This document shows positions 12,506-23,742 of a stretch of DNA of 64,000 bases, piece by piece. The notes beneath the pieces are model-generated. The model did not search any database and was not told the DNA's origin. It worked only from the letters and a program-made list of their open reading frames with translations. Source of the stretch: Fragilaria crotonensis (lineage: Eukaryota > Bacillariophyta > Fragilariophyceae > Fragilariales > Fragilariaceae); the NCBI GenBank assembly GCA_022925895.1, contig JAKSYS010000262.1, positions 1 through 64,000 of the forward strand, written 5' to 3'. The stretch's first letter is position 1. Each line of letters begins with the position of its first letter. The translations under genes and the position numbers were made by a program.

Positions 12506-14037
12506 TTGGTGTGCTGGCAAGCAGCATCAAATTTTCAACTGGACAAAAGCATACCTTGCATTATCTCATGCCCAGAGTCCTGGAAGGTAAATTTGTTGAA
12601 TGCTTTAATCATAGCAATTGCAGAACCAAGTCATCATATATCTTGGCTGAGTCCCCAGGTCTTGTTAGAGTCGTGCTCACTTAGCTAAGCAATCCAGGGG
12701 ATGTATGCACTATTCAACAAGGAGCTGGTGGTTGTTGTTGACAGGGCTTGCCCAGAAAACTCTGATGAATCTTTTGAACAAGCAAATTGCGAAGAACATT
12801 ATGGATGTTTCCAGGTGTGATGCACTAGCATTCTTGTGGATCTCAATTGATGGACTTTTGCGCCTTTGAGGAAGCACAAGCAACGCTACAGAATTTGCAC
12901 AATATTCTGATCCTCCTCCTATCTTTGTTGATATTGTTCATTCAGAAAACAGGCGACCCTTGCTTCTAAGAGCAGACTTCCACAGGAATAGTGTGTTGGC
13001 AAGGGATTTGGAGTGTTGGGTGCACTTTGGTTACTGGTGTCGCAGCCCAACAACAAGGGGACTTGTTTTTTAACATAATTTCCGATGTTGTATGACCATT
13101 GAGAATATGATCATGAGAAGAAAACCATCTTTCAATGCATGGGTGCTTCTGAAATGTGTCATTTGTATGGTCATTTGCTACCCACCACCATCTAGTACCT
13201 TGTTGTTCCATTTATGTGGCTGCTACACCTGCATTGAATTTTATGGCAGACAATCAAATGAGTCATTATGAAGACAGAGTGGGATGACATGCTCCTAATG
13301 AATTACTTATTTAGACAGCATGCATTACACTTAGGTTAGGCTTCTTGAGAACAATGCAGGCATTGTTTTTTCCTGGTTTGTTTTTGTGCCATTCTCATCA
13401 AAAGTGCTGCAGTCATTCTACATGAGAAGTTTCCCTATGAAAACTCTCATTAAATCCCAACCTCATCTTCAATTTTATCTTCACCATATTCAGTCTCCTC
13501 CATTCATGATGAGATGATTCCTTGACAACCCAATCGGATCACTCAATAGTCAGAGTTCGCTATCCTCTACTAGAGCCATAGTATATGCATGTATATGATA
13601 CATACTCCGAGTAGAGAGAAAGTACAAGGTAGTACAAGACGTGTCTTGCTATGCATGCTGTGTACTACAAATGCGAAAAACGAGTGTATGATATAAACGC
13701 CGTACAAGTACTCCGAGTCTCCGAGTACGAGTAGACCTACCGGTAGTTGTACTGGACAATTGTACCTTGTACTCGGAGTAGTAGACTCGACACGTTGTTG
13801 ACGCAGCACTGTACGTGTTTTTACTGGAATACGTACGAGTACTTGATATTGTGACCTCAGTAAAACACGCGTTTGAAGTTTGAATACAAAAATCTGGTAC
13901 TAGATAGTAGTACTGAAATACATACCAGAACTGTACCAGGTACTGAGTACACGTTGTGTGACCGAACACCGAACTATCTGGTGTCAACTTGTCGCACGTT
14001 GATTGTTCATTTCCTTTACAAGTACCATCGATCCAAG
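12506..14037. other. Flank and galactokinase upstream region
   Basis: From 12506 to about 13500 no complete gene is visible, only scattered short readings that may be the continuation of the decayed sequence left of the element. From about 13570 the base composition changes to the GTAC-rich, CGGAGTA-rich spacer type seen near other host genes. This is where the galactokinase promoter should be. Confidence 0.4.
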
Positions 14038-15318
14038 ATGACCATTACCCTCAGCACTCTCTCACCCGCTCTCCAAAAGCTTGTTGAAGAAGCCAGAGGG
14101 CTGTATATCCAGAGCTACGGCTCCTCCACTGAGAACTTTTGCACCGTCGCTCCAGGGCGCGTCAATCTGATTGGTGAGCACACCGATTACACAGGTGGAT
14201 TTGTCTTGCCGTTAGCAATCGACTATGGTACTGTCGTCTACGGTAGTGGTGCAATTTTGGAGGATGAATCAACAAGAACAAGTGAGATTGAATTGATTAG
14301 CGGCATGGCTCCTGATAAGGTTGAGAAGTTGACGATTGACGCAGATACAAAACCTCCGTCTGCCGATGAACACAACCATTGGACCAATTACGTGTTGGGT
14401 GTGGTTGCACAGTATCTTCCTGACTTGCCTCAAGGTACCTCGTTTTCCATCAAGATTGCCATCGCTGGCAATGTACCTCTCGGGGGAGGCTTGAGCAGCA
14501 GTGCCTCGCTCGAAGTGGCAACCGCTCGCTTCCTAGAGTGTATCTTGGGCGATTCAGCGTTTTCCAGTTCCACGGACAAGCTCGCCGCAAAGGTTCGAGC
14601 CCTTCGTTGTCAGAAAGCTGAGAACGTATGGTGCCATTCGCCATGCGGGATCATGGATCAATATGTTAGCTCGGCAGCCTCGGAAGGCGCCTTGCTGCTT
14701 ATTGATTGCACCTCCTTTGAATACCAAAAAGTCCATGTCAAGCAGCCGTCGTCTGTCGTTTTGGTGGTGACCAATTCCAACGTCAAGCACGACATTGCGG
14801 GTGGTGAATATCCCGTGCGTGTGGCACAGTGTCGGACGGCAACGGTCGCCCTGCAAAAGTTCAACAAGGGCATATCCACCCTCCGCGATGCGACGTTGCA
14901 GGACGTGCTTGCTGCGGAAGCGGACATGGACGAGATCTCCTTCCGACGTGCGAGACATGTTGTGACGGAAAATGCAAGGACGCTGGCAGCAAAGGATGCC
15001 TTGGAGGATGGAGACTGGGCGCTGCTTGGAAGTCTCATGAATGACTCACACACGAGTATGCGCGATGATTATGAAGTAAGTTGCTCGGAGATAGATGTTC
15101 TTGTGGACTTGGCACAGACGTTCAGTGGTGTATACGGAAGTCGCTTGACTGGAGGCGGCTTCGGAGGGTGCACTGTCACCTTGGTGGAAAAGGAAAGCGC
15201 GCCCGCTTTGATGGAGTATTTGAAGAAGGAGTACAAGGTACAGACTGGCACTGATTGCGACTGTTTTGAGACTAGTCCTGGTCCCGGTGCCAGACTTCTT
15301 GGTACTGATAGTGTCTAA
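14038..15318 (+). CDS. galK: Galactokinase
   Basis: The product phosphorylates alpha-galactose with ATP to galactose-1-phosphate, the first committed step of the Leloir pathway, in the cytosol. The 426-residue frame is intact and near the usual family length. Visible GHMP-kinase signatures are the galactokinase motif GRVNLIGEHTDYTGG (residues 40-54), the ATP loop GGGLSSSAS (149-157) and the C-terminal LTGGGFGG (370-377). The ATG at 14038 gives a normal N-terminus; the frame is open further upstream, but without an ATG. There is no intron. It converges with the ORC6-like gene, 335 bases away. No targeting peptide is evident. The identification is firm; preference among related sugars such as N-acetylgalactosamine is not settled by sequence. 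Confidence 0.93.
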   Translation: MTITLSTLSPALQKLVEEARGLYIQSYGSSTENFCTVAPGRVNLIGEHTDYTGGFVLPLAIDYGTVVYGSGAILEDESTRTSEIELISGMAPDKVEKLTIDADTKPPSADEHNHWTNYVLGVVAQYLPDLPQGTSFSIKIAIAGNVPLGGGLSSSASLEVATARFLECILGDSAFSSSTDKLAAKVRALRCQKAENVWCHSPCGIMDQYVSSAASEGALLLIDCTSFEYQKVHVKQPSSVVLVVTNSNVKHDIAGGEYPVRVAQCRTATVALQKFNKGISTLRDATLQDVLAAEADMDEISFRRARHVVTENARTLAAKDALEDGDWALLGSLMNDSHTSMRDDYEVSCSEIDVLVDLAQTFSGVYGSRLTGGGFGGCTVTLVEKESAPALMEYLKKEYKVQTGTDCDCFETSPGPGARLLGTDSV

Positions 15319-15653
15319 AACGATAGTAGTAAGTCGATAGCTAGAGGCCTCTACGTTTGCAAAATTCGCTGTAAGCTTCAAATCTCGATTCGCTGAGGAA
15401 ATTGAGTGCTCCCCACTCTACACTGGCCACGACAACCAGCCCTGATTCAGATGGGGTTGGACGGCAGAAGATGCACGTGCGTCACCGTCGCTCACATGAT
15501 TAGGCCTTCGGAGTTTGGCTTGATTCCAATGAAACGAATCGAAATTCCTGAAGCGAAAAAAAGGGAACGCATTTGTAAGGAAGTTGTGGACAATCCTTTC
15601 CTCGACGACGACCAAGACAGGCGGCATCCGAAGGTTCGGTAACCCGCCACTTC
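15319..15653. other. 3' spacer between convergent genes
   Basis: This lies between the stop codons of galactokinase and the ORC6-like gene. Weak open frames exist on both strands but start only at GTG or TTG and match nothing I know. I treat the segment as shared 3' untranslated DNA. Confidence 0.5.
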
Positions 15654-16733
15654 TCAAGACACGGCCCTCCCAAATCGGCGCAAAACGGCATCGGCTGCCT
15701 TTTGCAGCGCTTGTGAGTCTGACAAGTCGCCCTCCTTATCTCGCGCTTGGCTTATAGCAGTTGCAAGAGTTTGCGACCTCCATGAACTGAAAGCGTCGCT
15801 ATAGGTGTAAGTGGCAAGTGATGCATGCCCGGTGGCGCCGGCGACTGACGAGACACCATTTTCCATGGATTCTGCCAATTCCGTCAGGTCAGCCGCAATT
15901 ATGTTTTGACTAGACGAACTCGGCTGCCTCTTTAGCCGTTTTGTTGACCCGACCATCTCTGGTAGCAATCTTCTCTTTTTAAGTCTCACAATCTCATAAA
16001 ACTTCTTGGCTTCCTTGTATATATCTTCGAATTCTTGTGACTGGACGTTTGCTACCTCCATCAGCATGGGCTTCAATTGATCCATGTGTTTAACTTGATT
16101 CTCCTCCATTACTAAACAGAAACATGCAGATTCGTACCCTGGCTTCTTACGCTCCATGTCTTGTAGAAACCCGGATCGTTTAAATTTGTCTTTTAATCCC
16201 CAAACATGCAGCTGTATGTCCTTTATCAAATGCTGTGTAAGCTTCGCGAAACCGAAACTGTCTGGAATATGAGACCCTAATTTGATAGAGAGAATGGGGA
16301 TGATGCTGCTGTTGTCCTTCCCGAAGGGTCTCTGCGGCTTGAGGGCGCGTAAATTTGAATCGAGAAGGCGCGCGCCCACCTCGAGATTGCGGCGCATGCT
16401 GTCTGTTCTGTCGTGGGTACTATCCATGTAGTTACCAATTTTTGCCGACATGGACTCAAAATCTTTCTTCTTCATCGTACATATCTTGCTCAGATTTGAT
16501 TTGATCGCTATGCCATTCCGACGAAGGATCAAATCAAGCACAATAGCAGCTCGATTCTCGACACTGTCGCCCTTTCCAAGTCCTCCCACCTTGATCTTGA
16601 TGGCAACCTTACGCAGCGTCTCTTCGGACGTGATTATGATATCTTTGGTAACCACGGTTCGATCATCGGAAGATATCTTCTCTACTATATTTTCTACAAC
16701 AGAAGTCGCGGGGCGAGGCGGCGGTGGTGCCAT
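15654..16733 (-). CDS. ORC6-like protein (origin recognition complex subunit 6)
   Basis: An intact 359-residue frame starts at the ATG at 16733 (MAPPPPRPATS); the frame is open 22 codons further but that start is less natural. Two helical regions resemble the cyclin/TFIIB-like repeats of ORC6. The first (about residues 15-130) includes ENRAAIVLDLILRRNGIAI and TMKKKDFESMSAKIGNYM. The second (about 165-265) includes GFAKLTQHLIKDIQ and ACFCLVMEENQVKHMDQLKP. The C-terminal third is low complexity, with a basic KKRRLL and a RLKRQPSSSSQ stretch, plausible as a nuclear signal. ORC6 helps load the MCM helicase at replication origins. ORC6 sequences are poorly conserved, so this call rests on pattern and could be wrong. 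The alternative is an unrelated lineage-specific nuclear protein. Confidence 0.45.
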   Translation of the reverse strand: MAPPPPRPATSVVENIVEKISSDDRTVVTKDIIITSEETLRKVAIKIKVGGLGKGDSVENRAAIVLDLILRRNGIAIKSNLSKICTMKKKDFESMSAKIGNYMDSTHDRTDSMRRNLEVGARLLDSNLRALKPQRPFGKDNSSIIPILSIKLGSHIPDSFGFAKLTQHLIKDIQLHVWGLKDKFKRSGFLQDMERKKPGYESACFCLVMEENQVKHMDQLKPMLMEVANVQSQEFEDIYKEAKKFYEIVRLKKRRLLPEMVGSTKRLKRQPSSSSQNIIAADLTELAESMENGVSSVAGATGHASLATYTYSDAFSSWRSQTLATAISQARDKEGDLSDSQALQKAADAVLRRFGRAVS

Positions 16734-17176
16734 TGCGATCACTGAACAAAGGGAGCTGGGTGAGATTTTTGTCACATGTGCCGCCTTCAATTGTCGCATC
16801 TGCGAGTACTGTACAATTTACGTTGCGACATACTGGTAGATCACTTTACATGTATGTGTACCGGTACTATCGGTAGTCTCTGCGAAATACTCCCAGTACA
16901 CAGTACAGTACAGAATATGTATATACATGTATGTATAGCAGCACATGTAGAAATGACTCAGGACACTGGTATTGTACCGGCTACGTGTAGACCCTTGTGA
17001 TTACGGTATGTTGTAGGGAGTACTGGAATACTATACTTGGCGTACTACAAGTACCAAATCAAATGTGTCCGAAGCTGTTTTGGCCGTTGCTCCGCCGCCA
17101 TCGGGAAAACTGTTAGATTCAAACGACGAAACCGATCCTCATTCTTTTCCAACACGACCTCAAAGGATTTCGCGCC
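16734..17176. promoter_or_regulatory. Divergent promoter region, ORC6-like and kinesin genes
   Basis: The two genes diverge from this 443-base spacer, whose middle (16800-17060) is dense in GTAC and TACCGG palindromes. Both products act in the chromosome cycle, so shared cell-cycle control is an appealing inference. No specific factor site can be named. Confidence 0.4.
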
Positions 17177-20100
17177 ATGACGAAGACGACAACGGCGTCT
17201 TCAAGCACAACTCAAGTCCGCGTCGCGGTCCGAGTGCGACCCTTGACAACTAAGGAGCGAGATTGCAAGGCCGTAGTAGATGTTCGCCCTCCGGCATCCG
17301 TAGGAATCGCGGCACGCACTTTCACTTACGATTTAGTGTTTGATGCAAGAGTGCCACAAGCTGCGCTGTATGATAAGGTGTCTCCCAATTTGCTCTCTTC
17401 ATTTCTGGAAGGATATAATGCAACTATTATGGCATATGGACAGACCGGATCAGGAAAGACGTTTACCATGGGGAGTGAGGTTCACAGCGCGGACGGTGAA
17501 GCTGGTTTGATTCCCCGATTCATGACTTCCATCTTTGAATCGTTGGCGGAAAAGAAAGAAGCGCTTGTAGACTTTACTGTTCAAGCTAGTTTTTTGGAAG
17601 TCTACGGAGAGGATGTGCATGATTTACTTGATCAAGACCGAAAGACGCTTCCGTTACGAGACGATGCGAATGGTGGAGTTGTTGTAGCCGGTTTGACATA
17701 CCGAGCCATTTCGTCGGCAGACGAAGCTCTTGACGTATTGAATCAAGGAACATTAAACCGCACTACCGCTGCGACCTTAATGAATCTCACCAGCAGTCGC
17801 TCTCATGCAGTGTTTACGATATACTTATCACAGACAACTCGTGCAGACAACATTGATGTCACCACAACATCTAAGTTTACGTTAGTGGATCTAGCGGGAA
17901 GCGAGCGCATGAAAAAGACTGGAGCAGTCGGCGAGAGAGCTCTTGAAGGAATAAAGATCAATGAGGGGTCTCCTAGCACTTGGGAATGTTATCAATGCCC
18001 TGGCAGATGAAGAACGTATCTCCAAGGAGAGGAAGATCCATGTGCCCTATCGTCAGTCAAAGTTGACACGACTCTTACAAGATGCTCTTGGCGGAAATTC
18101 TCAGACTCTATTTATTGCTTGTGTCTCGTCTGCTGACATCAATGTCAGTGAAACTCTATCGACGCTGCACTACGCAAACCGGGCTCGCAACATCAAGAAT
18201 GCCCTGACAAAAAATGTCGACGGAGCTGCCTTGGAACTACAACGTTTGCAGGCTCTCAATGCCTTGTACTGCAAAGAATTAGTGCGACACAAATTCGATA
18301 CTGATGATATGGAGAGCCCTGAGGTCAGGGAATATTTTGAAGCTTTGCATGATGCGGCTGCTATTGATGACGCCGCTTTCCCCGTTCTGCGGCCCCCAAT
18401 GGCGGCACTACCAATCGATAAGCAGGGATTCGGAGAGTCCTCATTTGGCCCTGCATTCTCCGGCGCCACCACAGCAGTCGCTGCAACGCCGTCGAGAACG
18501 AATGCTAGTTTCATCGATGACATCTTGGATGAGTCAATCTTGGAGGAGGTCAACCCAGCAGAAGAACTTGCAATTCCTAGATCAGTTGCTCGAGCTCCAA
18601 AACCAGGACCACGAATTCAGCAAGAAGCACCGACAGAGCCAAGTCGAACTGAAACAAGTTCAGGGAGAGTTAGACGAACAGGAAGCCCTTTTGTTGCAAC
18701 TACGGGACAGTCTCAAAGTCTATCACAACATGAAGGAGAAGTATCAAATGCTGATGGCAGAGGTGCAGCAACTCGAGGTGGAAAAACTGTCGCTTGCTGA
18801 TCAGCTTGAGAAAGTATCGGTGGATCCAACCAAGGGCTGTTCACTGGCTATCAAGAAGAAGTTGGAGCGTGTCGAAGCCAGTCTCGTGCGTGCCAGAAGC
18901 GATACTCGCAAGCACCAGCAGAAGTATCGCGAAGCTGAACAACAGGCCCAAAAATGCAAAGCCCTGGAACGCAAGATTTCTCAGTTGAAAAAAGATAAGA
19001 TTTCCATGATCAAGAAGCAGAAAGAGGACACAATTCGTCATCGCGAGTTTACTGAGCAAAAAACCCGAGAATTGCTTGTTCTGAAAAGAAAAGAACGCAC
19101 AGCCGGAATGAAAGTAACCAAGTTGCAAACGCAGATCCAGAACCATAGAAACGACCTTGCGAAACGCAAGCTGTACGCCGAAAAAGTGACGAACAAATTG
19201 AAGGAGACGGAAGCTCACTTGATGAAACTCTTGTCTATGCGCAGTCGAGAATTACAAAATCGCCATGCGTCTCCTGGGCGTCGCAAGTCCATCCGTGTCC
19301 CACTTCTCAATGATGGATTTGCCACGAATTCACAGGAATTGGAGTCTATGATGTTTCTCTTGAATCGTTTGGTTGTTGATCGAGTTACGCTCGAACAGAC
19401 GAGAGTCCAGTATGAAGATCGTGTTGCTGAGTACAGTGAAATTATGCGAAAGATCAGGGAAGAAGTCAAGGTTCTAGACATAACAAAACAAGGTAGCGAC
19501 GAGGCTGGCGAACAAGAACAGGTTGTTGAGGATCTTGAACTGAAGTTGGAAATTGTCAGTGGGGAAATAGAGATGTTGAATGCCAAGGTTGGGACGACTT
19601 CCATGACCAACGAAGAATCTGACATTGAGATGAAAGCCAAGCAAACAATTGGAACCCTTAGCGCACCTACAGTCCGTTCACTTCTATGGGATTTTGTTGG
19701 AAAGCTAGCTGATTCAGAACTTGAACGTCAAAGTCAATCCTGATCCATGGAAAAGAAGGATCGTGTTATTGAAAGCTTCGAAGCGGAGGTCAGATCCCTG
19801 AATCAACGGGTTGCTCTTCTAACAAGCGACCTTGCTGAACGCCGAAAGCTAGCGGCCGGCGATGACGATCCGTTGGAGTTGATTCGCGACCTCAGGAAAC
19901 AGCTTGAGGCTGCAAACGCGTCGTTGGGAGAATCAAAGGCGCTATCCCAGGAAAAGGAAAAGTTAACGACTGCCCTCAAGAAGGATCTTGCCACTGCTCG
20001 CTTAGAGTTACTTGAAATCAGCGAAAAGCTAGCGTTGTCGGACACAATCGTTCGCCAACGTTTGGATGATAACACGTCGGAGCGCACCTTGGATGTTTTA

Positions 20101-22210
20101 CAAACCCTTTGGAAACGAATTGGTGTCCCAGACGACCAGCGGAATAAGTCTCGACTTGCCATCATGTCTTGTTTGGACGACACGTGTCAACGCCAAGTCC
20201 GCGATGCAAGAAAGCTCAAGCACGATACTGAAATGGAGATCAATAGTCTCCGTGAGAAGCTGCGTATGATGTCGCAGGCTCTCGGAAAGTCCATTGCTTT
20301 GGACGATCCTATCGACCAGTCAACTCTTACGCAAGAACGAGACCAGCTCCAAGGCCAGGTCGATCTTGTAACGCCTGAATATGAGAGTATGCTTGATCGT
20401 AAACATCGAATCATGAAGAGTGTGCGCAGTTTGACGCATGCAATGAACATCTCTTTGGAGGACCTTTCTCCCGACCTGAGAATGCTTCTGAGTGACGGTG
20501 ACAGTGAAGGACAAGTTCCGCGCACAGGCAAGGATATGCGCGCGTCGATGAGAAAGGGAGTTGAAGGCATACTCCAAGCGTTGGAAGAGGGTTATCCCGT
20601 TGACGATCGAATTGTATCAGCAGAAACTATTGCAGCTCCAAGATCGCTCCAATCAGAGTTCCTTGATCGATGCGAGCAAGACTTGACAAGCCTTCGAATG
20701 CAGAAATCGAGAAAGGCGGTGGCGAACTCTGACAAACGGAAGGAGGTCCACTCCCTGGTAATGGAAATGCACGTCACCGAAGGTGATATCAATAGCCTTA
20801 TCTCGACTTCGACTGTTCATCCTATCCCGAGCTGGTGGGAGAAAGATGTAGCCGCACACGTTGTTGACGTTATTGTGAAAGAAGATGACATGGTCGACGT
20901 GTCCCCGATGTTCACACAGCACCTCGACCATATCTGTGCAGTTCTAACGCTAGTGTCGGAACAACGAAAGAAATTATCAACTGCGCTGAAGGACGCTATC
21001 GATCGAGCTCAGAGGACGCTGTTGTCCACAGTTGGCGAAGAGGTGGATGCAAGCGAAGCGTATGCTAGCTTTCACGAAGCCTTGTTCAATCTTCCAACCC
21101 TTTCGAAGGAACATATACAAACGTGTATCGAGGAAATCAATGCACTTACGGCCGGAGTCGAAGTCATGACACAAAGCGAAATCGAGGCCCTTACAGTTGT
21201 GTGGGAAGCCCTTCACATCACGACGAAAGAAAAAGGAAATTTTTGGGGCGACATCGAGGATTTTTCCAAGGTTGCTGGATCCAAGGAAAAATCAATGTTC
21301 GAATCAATCCAGTCTTCGTCAGAAGAATGGGTTTCGGAGGCCGTGAAAGAAGCATCAACTGCCTACCAATTACTAAGCACTCGCCTTCACAAGCTCGAGC
21401 AGATACACCTTGAGGTCGAGAAACTTCGTTCAAAACAGGATGCCAAAAGTCTGATCATTTCACTTGACTCTGAAATAAGGATCTTGACCTCAAGTCTTGC
21501 TGAATTTGAGGACAAGAAGTGCCACAAGCAGCGACTTTTGACAAAGAAAGCCGGAAGCTCAACTCTCTTGCGAGAGGAACGCTTTCGGAAACAAATGCAA
21601 GGAAAGTTTGCGACTAAGTTACATCAACTCAAAGCTGCAGTAAAGTCTTGGAAAGAAAGCGATGGCGATGATTTTGAAGACGACGTGCTAAGCGAAGAAG
21701 TTCGCATGCTCCTTGACAACCCTGACAAAATGGATACGCTAGTGAAAAAGCGCACAGGCTTCATGCACCTTCGCACAGTTCAGACAAAAGTGCCATTGGG
21801 AAAAAGGGCAGCCCTACATTTGACACCAGTGTCAGAGTCTCCTGTTGTGAAGAAACAACGATCAAGCGAGAATTCGTCGGAAGGGTCGACGGGTAGTGTT
21901 GGGTAACAATAGCGTTCATGGATCGAGAACGGTTCCAACTCGAGAGGCGCTCAATTCCAGCAGACCAGGGGTCGAGAATCGACCACCATCCGCATCGAGC
22001 TCCTCCAACTCCAGGAAACGAAAGCCAGAGACCACGCAGACACGAAGCCCAACTAAAATGAGATCGAGAGGCCGAAATGGAACTTCGAATAGCCCACTCG
22101 CGTCGCAAGGTGGGACTGCATCCATTAAGCGAAAGAAAACGGACCTGCACATTGCAAAACGAGGCTCTATGATGCCCTTTGGAAACGTTCTCGGAGGCGA
22201 CGACTTCTGA
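17177..22210 (+). CDS. Kinesin-4 motor joined to a PRC1/Ase1/MAP65 module
   Basis: The start is the ATG at 17177. The N-terminal motor has RVAVRVRPL, the P-loop GQTGSGKT (residues 88-95), SSRSH and LVDLAGSER, then [12 protein letters not shown] across a break. A coiled coil follows whose basic stretches ([24 protein letters not shown]) resemble kinesin-4/KIF4. After a single in-frame TGA at 19741-19743 the same frame continues at 19744 with more coil, then [20 protein letters not shown] and later [24 protein letters not shown], the first and last conserved blocks of PRC1/Ase1/MAP65. The tail (21904-22210) is basic (RKRKPE, IKRKKTD), likely nuclear. Kinesin-4 and PRC1 are known partners on antiparallel microtubules of the anaphase midzone. 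One-base expansions shift the frame at GGGG 17965-17968, CCC 18554-18556 and GGG 21901-21903. Two adjacent genes remain an alternative, but ATG follows TGA by three bases, leaving no promoter. Confidence 0.75.
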
Positions 22211-22270
22211 TGGAAACAGCACGATTCCATAGGCATAAATGCGCATACCACTGTATAACAAAAGTAGCAT

Positions 22271-23742
22271 CTATTGATTCAATGGTTTTAACCAAACTAT
22301 CACAACACAAATGTTGTCTCCACTTCCTCGATTCAAAGCCTCAGAAGCAATATAACGTGACATGTTCTTTCGTCTCACATCCTGCATTCTTCGCGCAATC
22401 TTGTATCCTTCGCTGCCGGGCTCGAGGGACCCACTCGGCTTGACGGCCTCCATTTTCCGATGAACGAATTGCACAACTTGCTCCGAGGTCATGACATCCC
22501 ACACACCATCAGATGCAAGAACAATGAACTCATCATCCTCCCTTAGCGGGAAAAGTTGAATTTCTGCCTCGCCGCTAACAGTGGGTTTCGCAAAACGATC
22601 GCCAATGGCTCGCGACAAGGATAAATTCTTGACTCGGTGAATCTTGCCATAATTATCCCACTCGATTTGCTCACCCATGTTCTCGATCCTCGCCCGCTCC
22701 CGTTCATCACCGGGTTTGTGATCTCGAGTCATATCTACCGCCATTCCACGACGACACAGCACTGCCCGACTATCGCCAACATTCGCCGACACCAGAGTTT
22801 TCGATCCATCTTCCCCTTCATGAATGGCTACCGCCACAGCCGTGGATCCCTGATATTGCATCGCATCCTTGCCCAGCACTTCCGCATCGATCGACAGAAA
22901 CGCCGCACGCAGCGCCATGACGAGCGAGTGGAGAGAGGAATGTTCCATTTCCCACGACGTGCGTTTCCACTCGCGCTGAAAGCGTTGGTACAAGTGATGG
23001 CGCAAGTGTCGTGACACGTCGCTCCCACCGTGTCCATCAAAGACTCCCACAAACTTTCCGCCGTTTCCGATGAAGTAATCATCTTCCATGTAAAGACGGC
23101 CGCCTTGAATGGCGCGGACAGAAACCTATGGGATAGGAAAGAGACAAGGCGTAGCGTGAGCAAGGAGCAGTGCTCGCGTGAAAGAGAGAATAAACAAAAC
23201 GCGGAAGGACACGAGTTCAACAAGACATTAGGACTTACATCAAACGAGGTGCCGCCTTCACTGTTTGTTGCAACCGTAGGTTCTTCCTCATCGTCGTGCT
23301 CCTGAGCACGCTTGGACCCCAACAACAGAGTTTTTCCCTGAAAAGGGGGCAAGGAGCTCCCACCACCTCCACCTCCCCACGAAGCGAATCCAAACTCTGA
23401 GGATGGCGTTGGTCCACCCATGCTACTGGTTGTGTAGCAAATGGCCGCACCACTGACAAAGGCTGCCACAACGGAAGATACGAGGAGTTCCCATGATGAC
23501 CACCATAGCGAAGTGTCGGTTTCGTGGAGTGTTGACGATGCGCAGCGTAGTACACCGTTCGACGGAAGTGCGACGGATTGATTGGGAATAGAATCCTGTA
23601 GTGCTGCAAATGAAGGAAGCGACAAAATGCTGTAACTTCTTGTTGCTCGAACAGAATCATCCAAAGTTGCGTATGATCTCTTTGCTAGGATGGCAACCAA
23701 TCGAGATGAGGATGTCACGGACAGGCTTTGTGCTATCATCAT
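22271..23742 (-). CDS. PP2C-type protein phosphatase, membrane-anchored
   Basis: Two exons, 23742-23239 and 23125-22271, are separated by a 113-base GT..AG intron in phase 0; they join as FD|VSVRAIQGG and give 452 residues. The C-terminal domain has the metal-dependent PP2C motifs RLYMEDDYF, VFDGHGG, GSTAVAVAI, NVGDSRAVL, DHKP, ASDGVWDVM and GSGDNICVV, so it should remove phosphate from Ser/Thr with Mn or Mg. The N-terminus (MMIAQSLSVTSSSRLVAILAKRSYATL) looks like a mitochondrial presequence. A hydrophobic segment at residues 84-104 is probably a membrane anchor, followed by a Gly-rich linker. A mitochondrial inner-membrane phosphatase is inferred; a plastid or ER site is possible. It converges with the kinesin gene, 60 bases apart. 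Frame and splice signals are clean. Confidence 0.88.

Noticed and set aside
15406-15642. Small gene between galactokinase and the ORC6-like gene
   Set aside because: It starts at GTG, matches nothing and lies in the overlap of two 3' ends.
19741-19743. TGA read as selenocysteine
   Set aside because: It lies in a coiled coil with no redox motif, and I saw no reason to expect a selenocysteine insertion element; other explanations are simpler.
17960-21903. Programmed +1 ribosomal frameshifting in the kinesin gene
   Set aside because: All three shifts fit one extra base in a homopolymer, share no common slippery sequence, and neighbouring genes show the same kind of error, including contractions.
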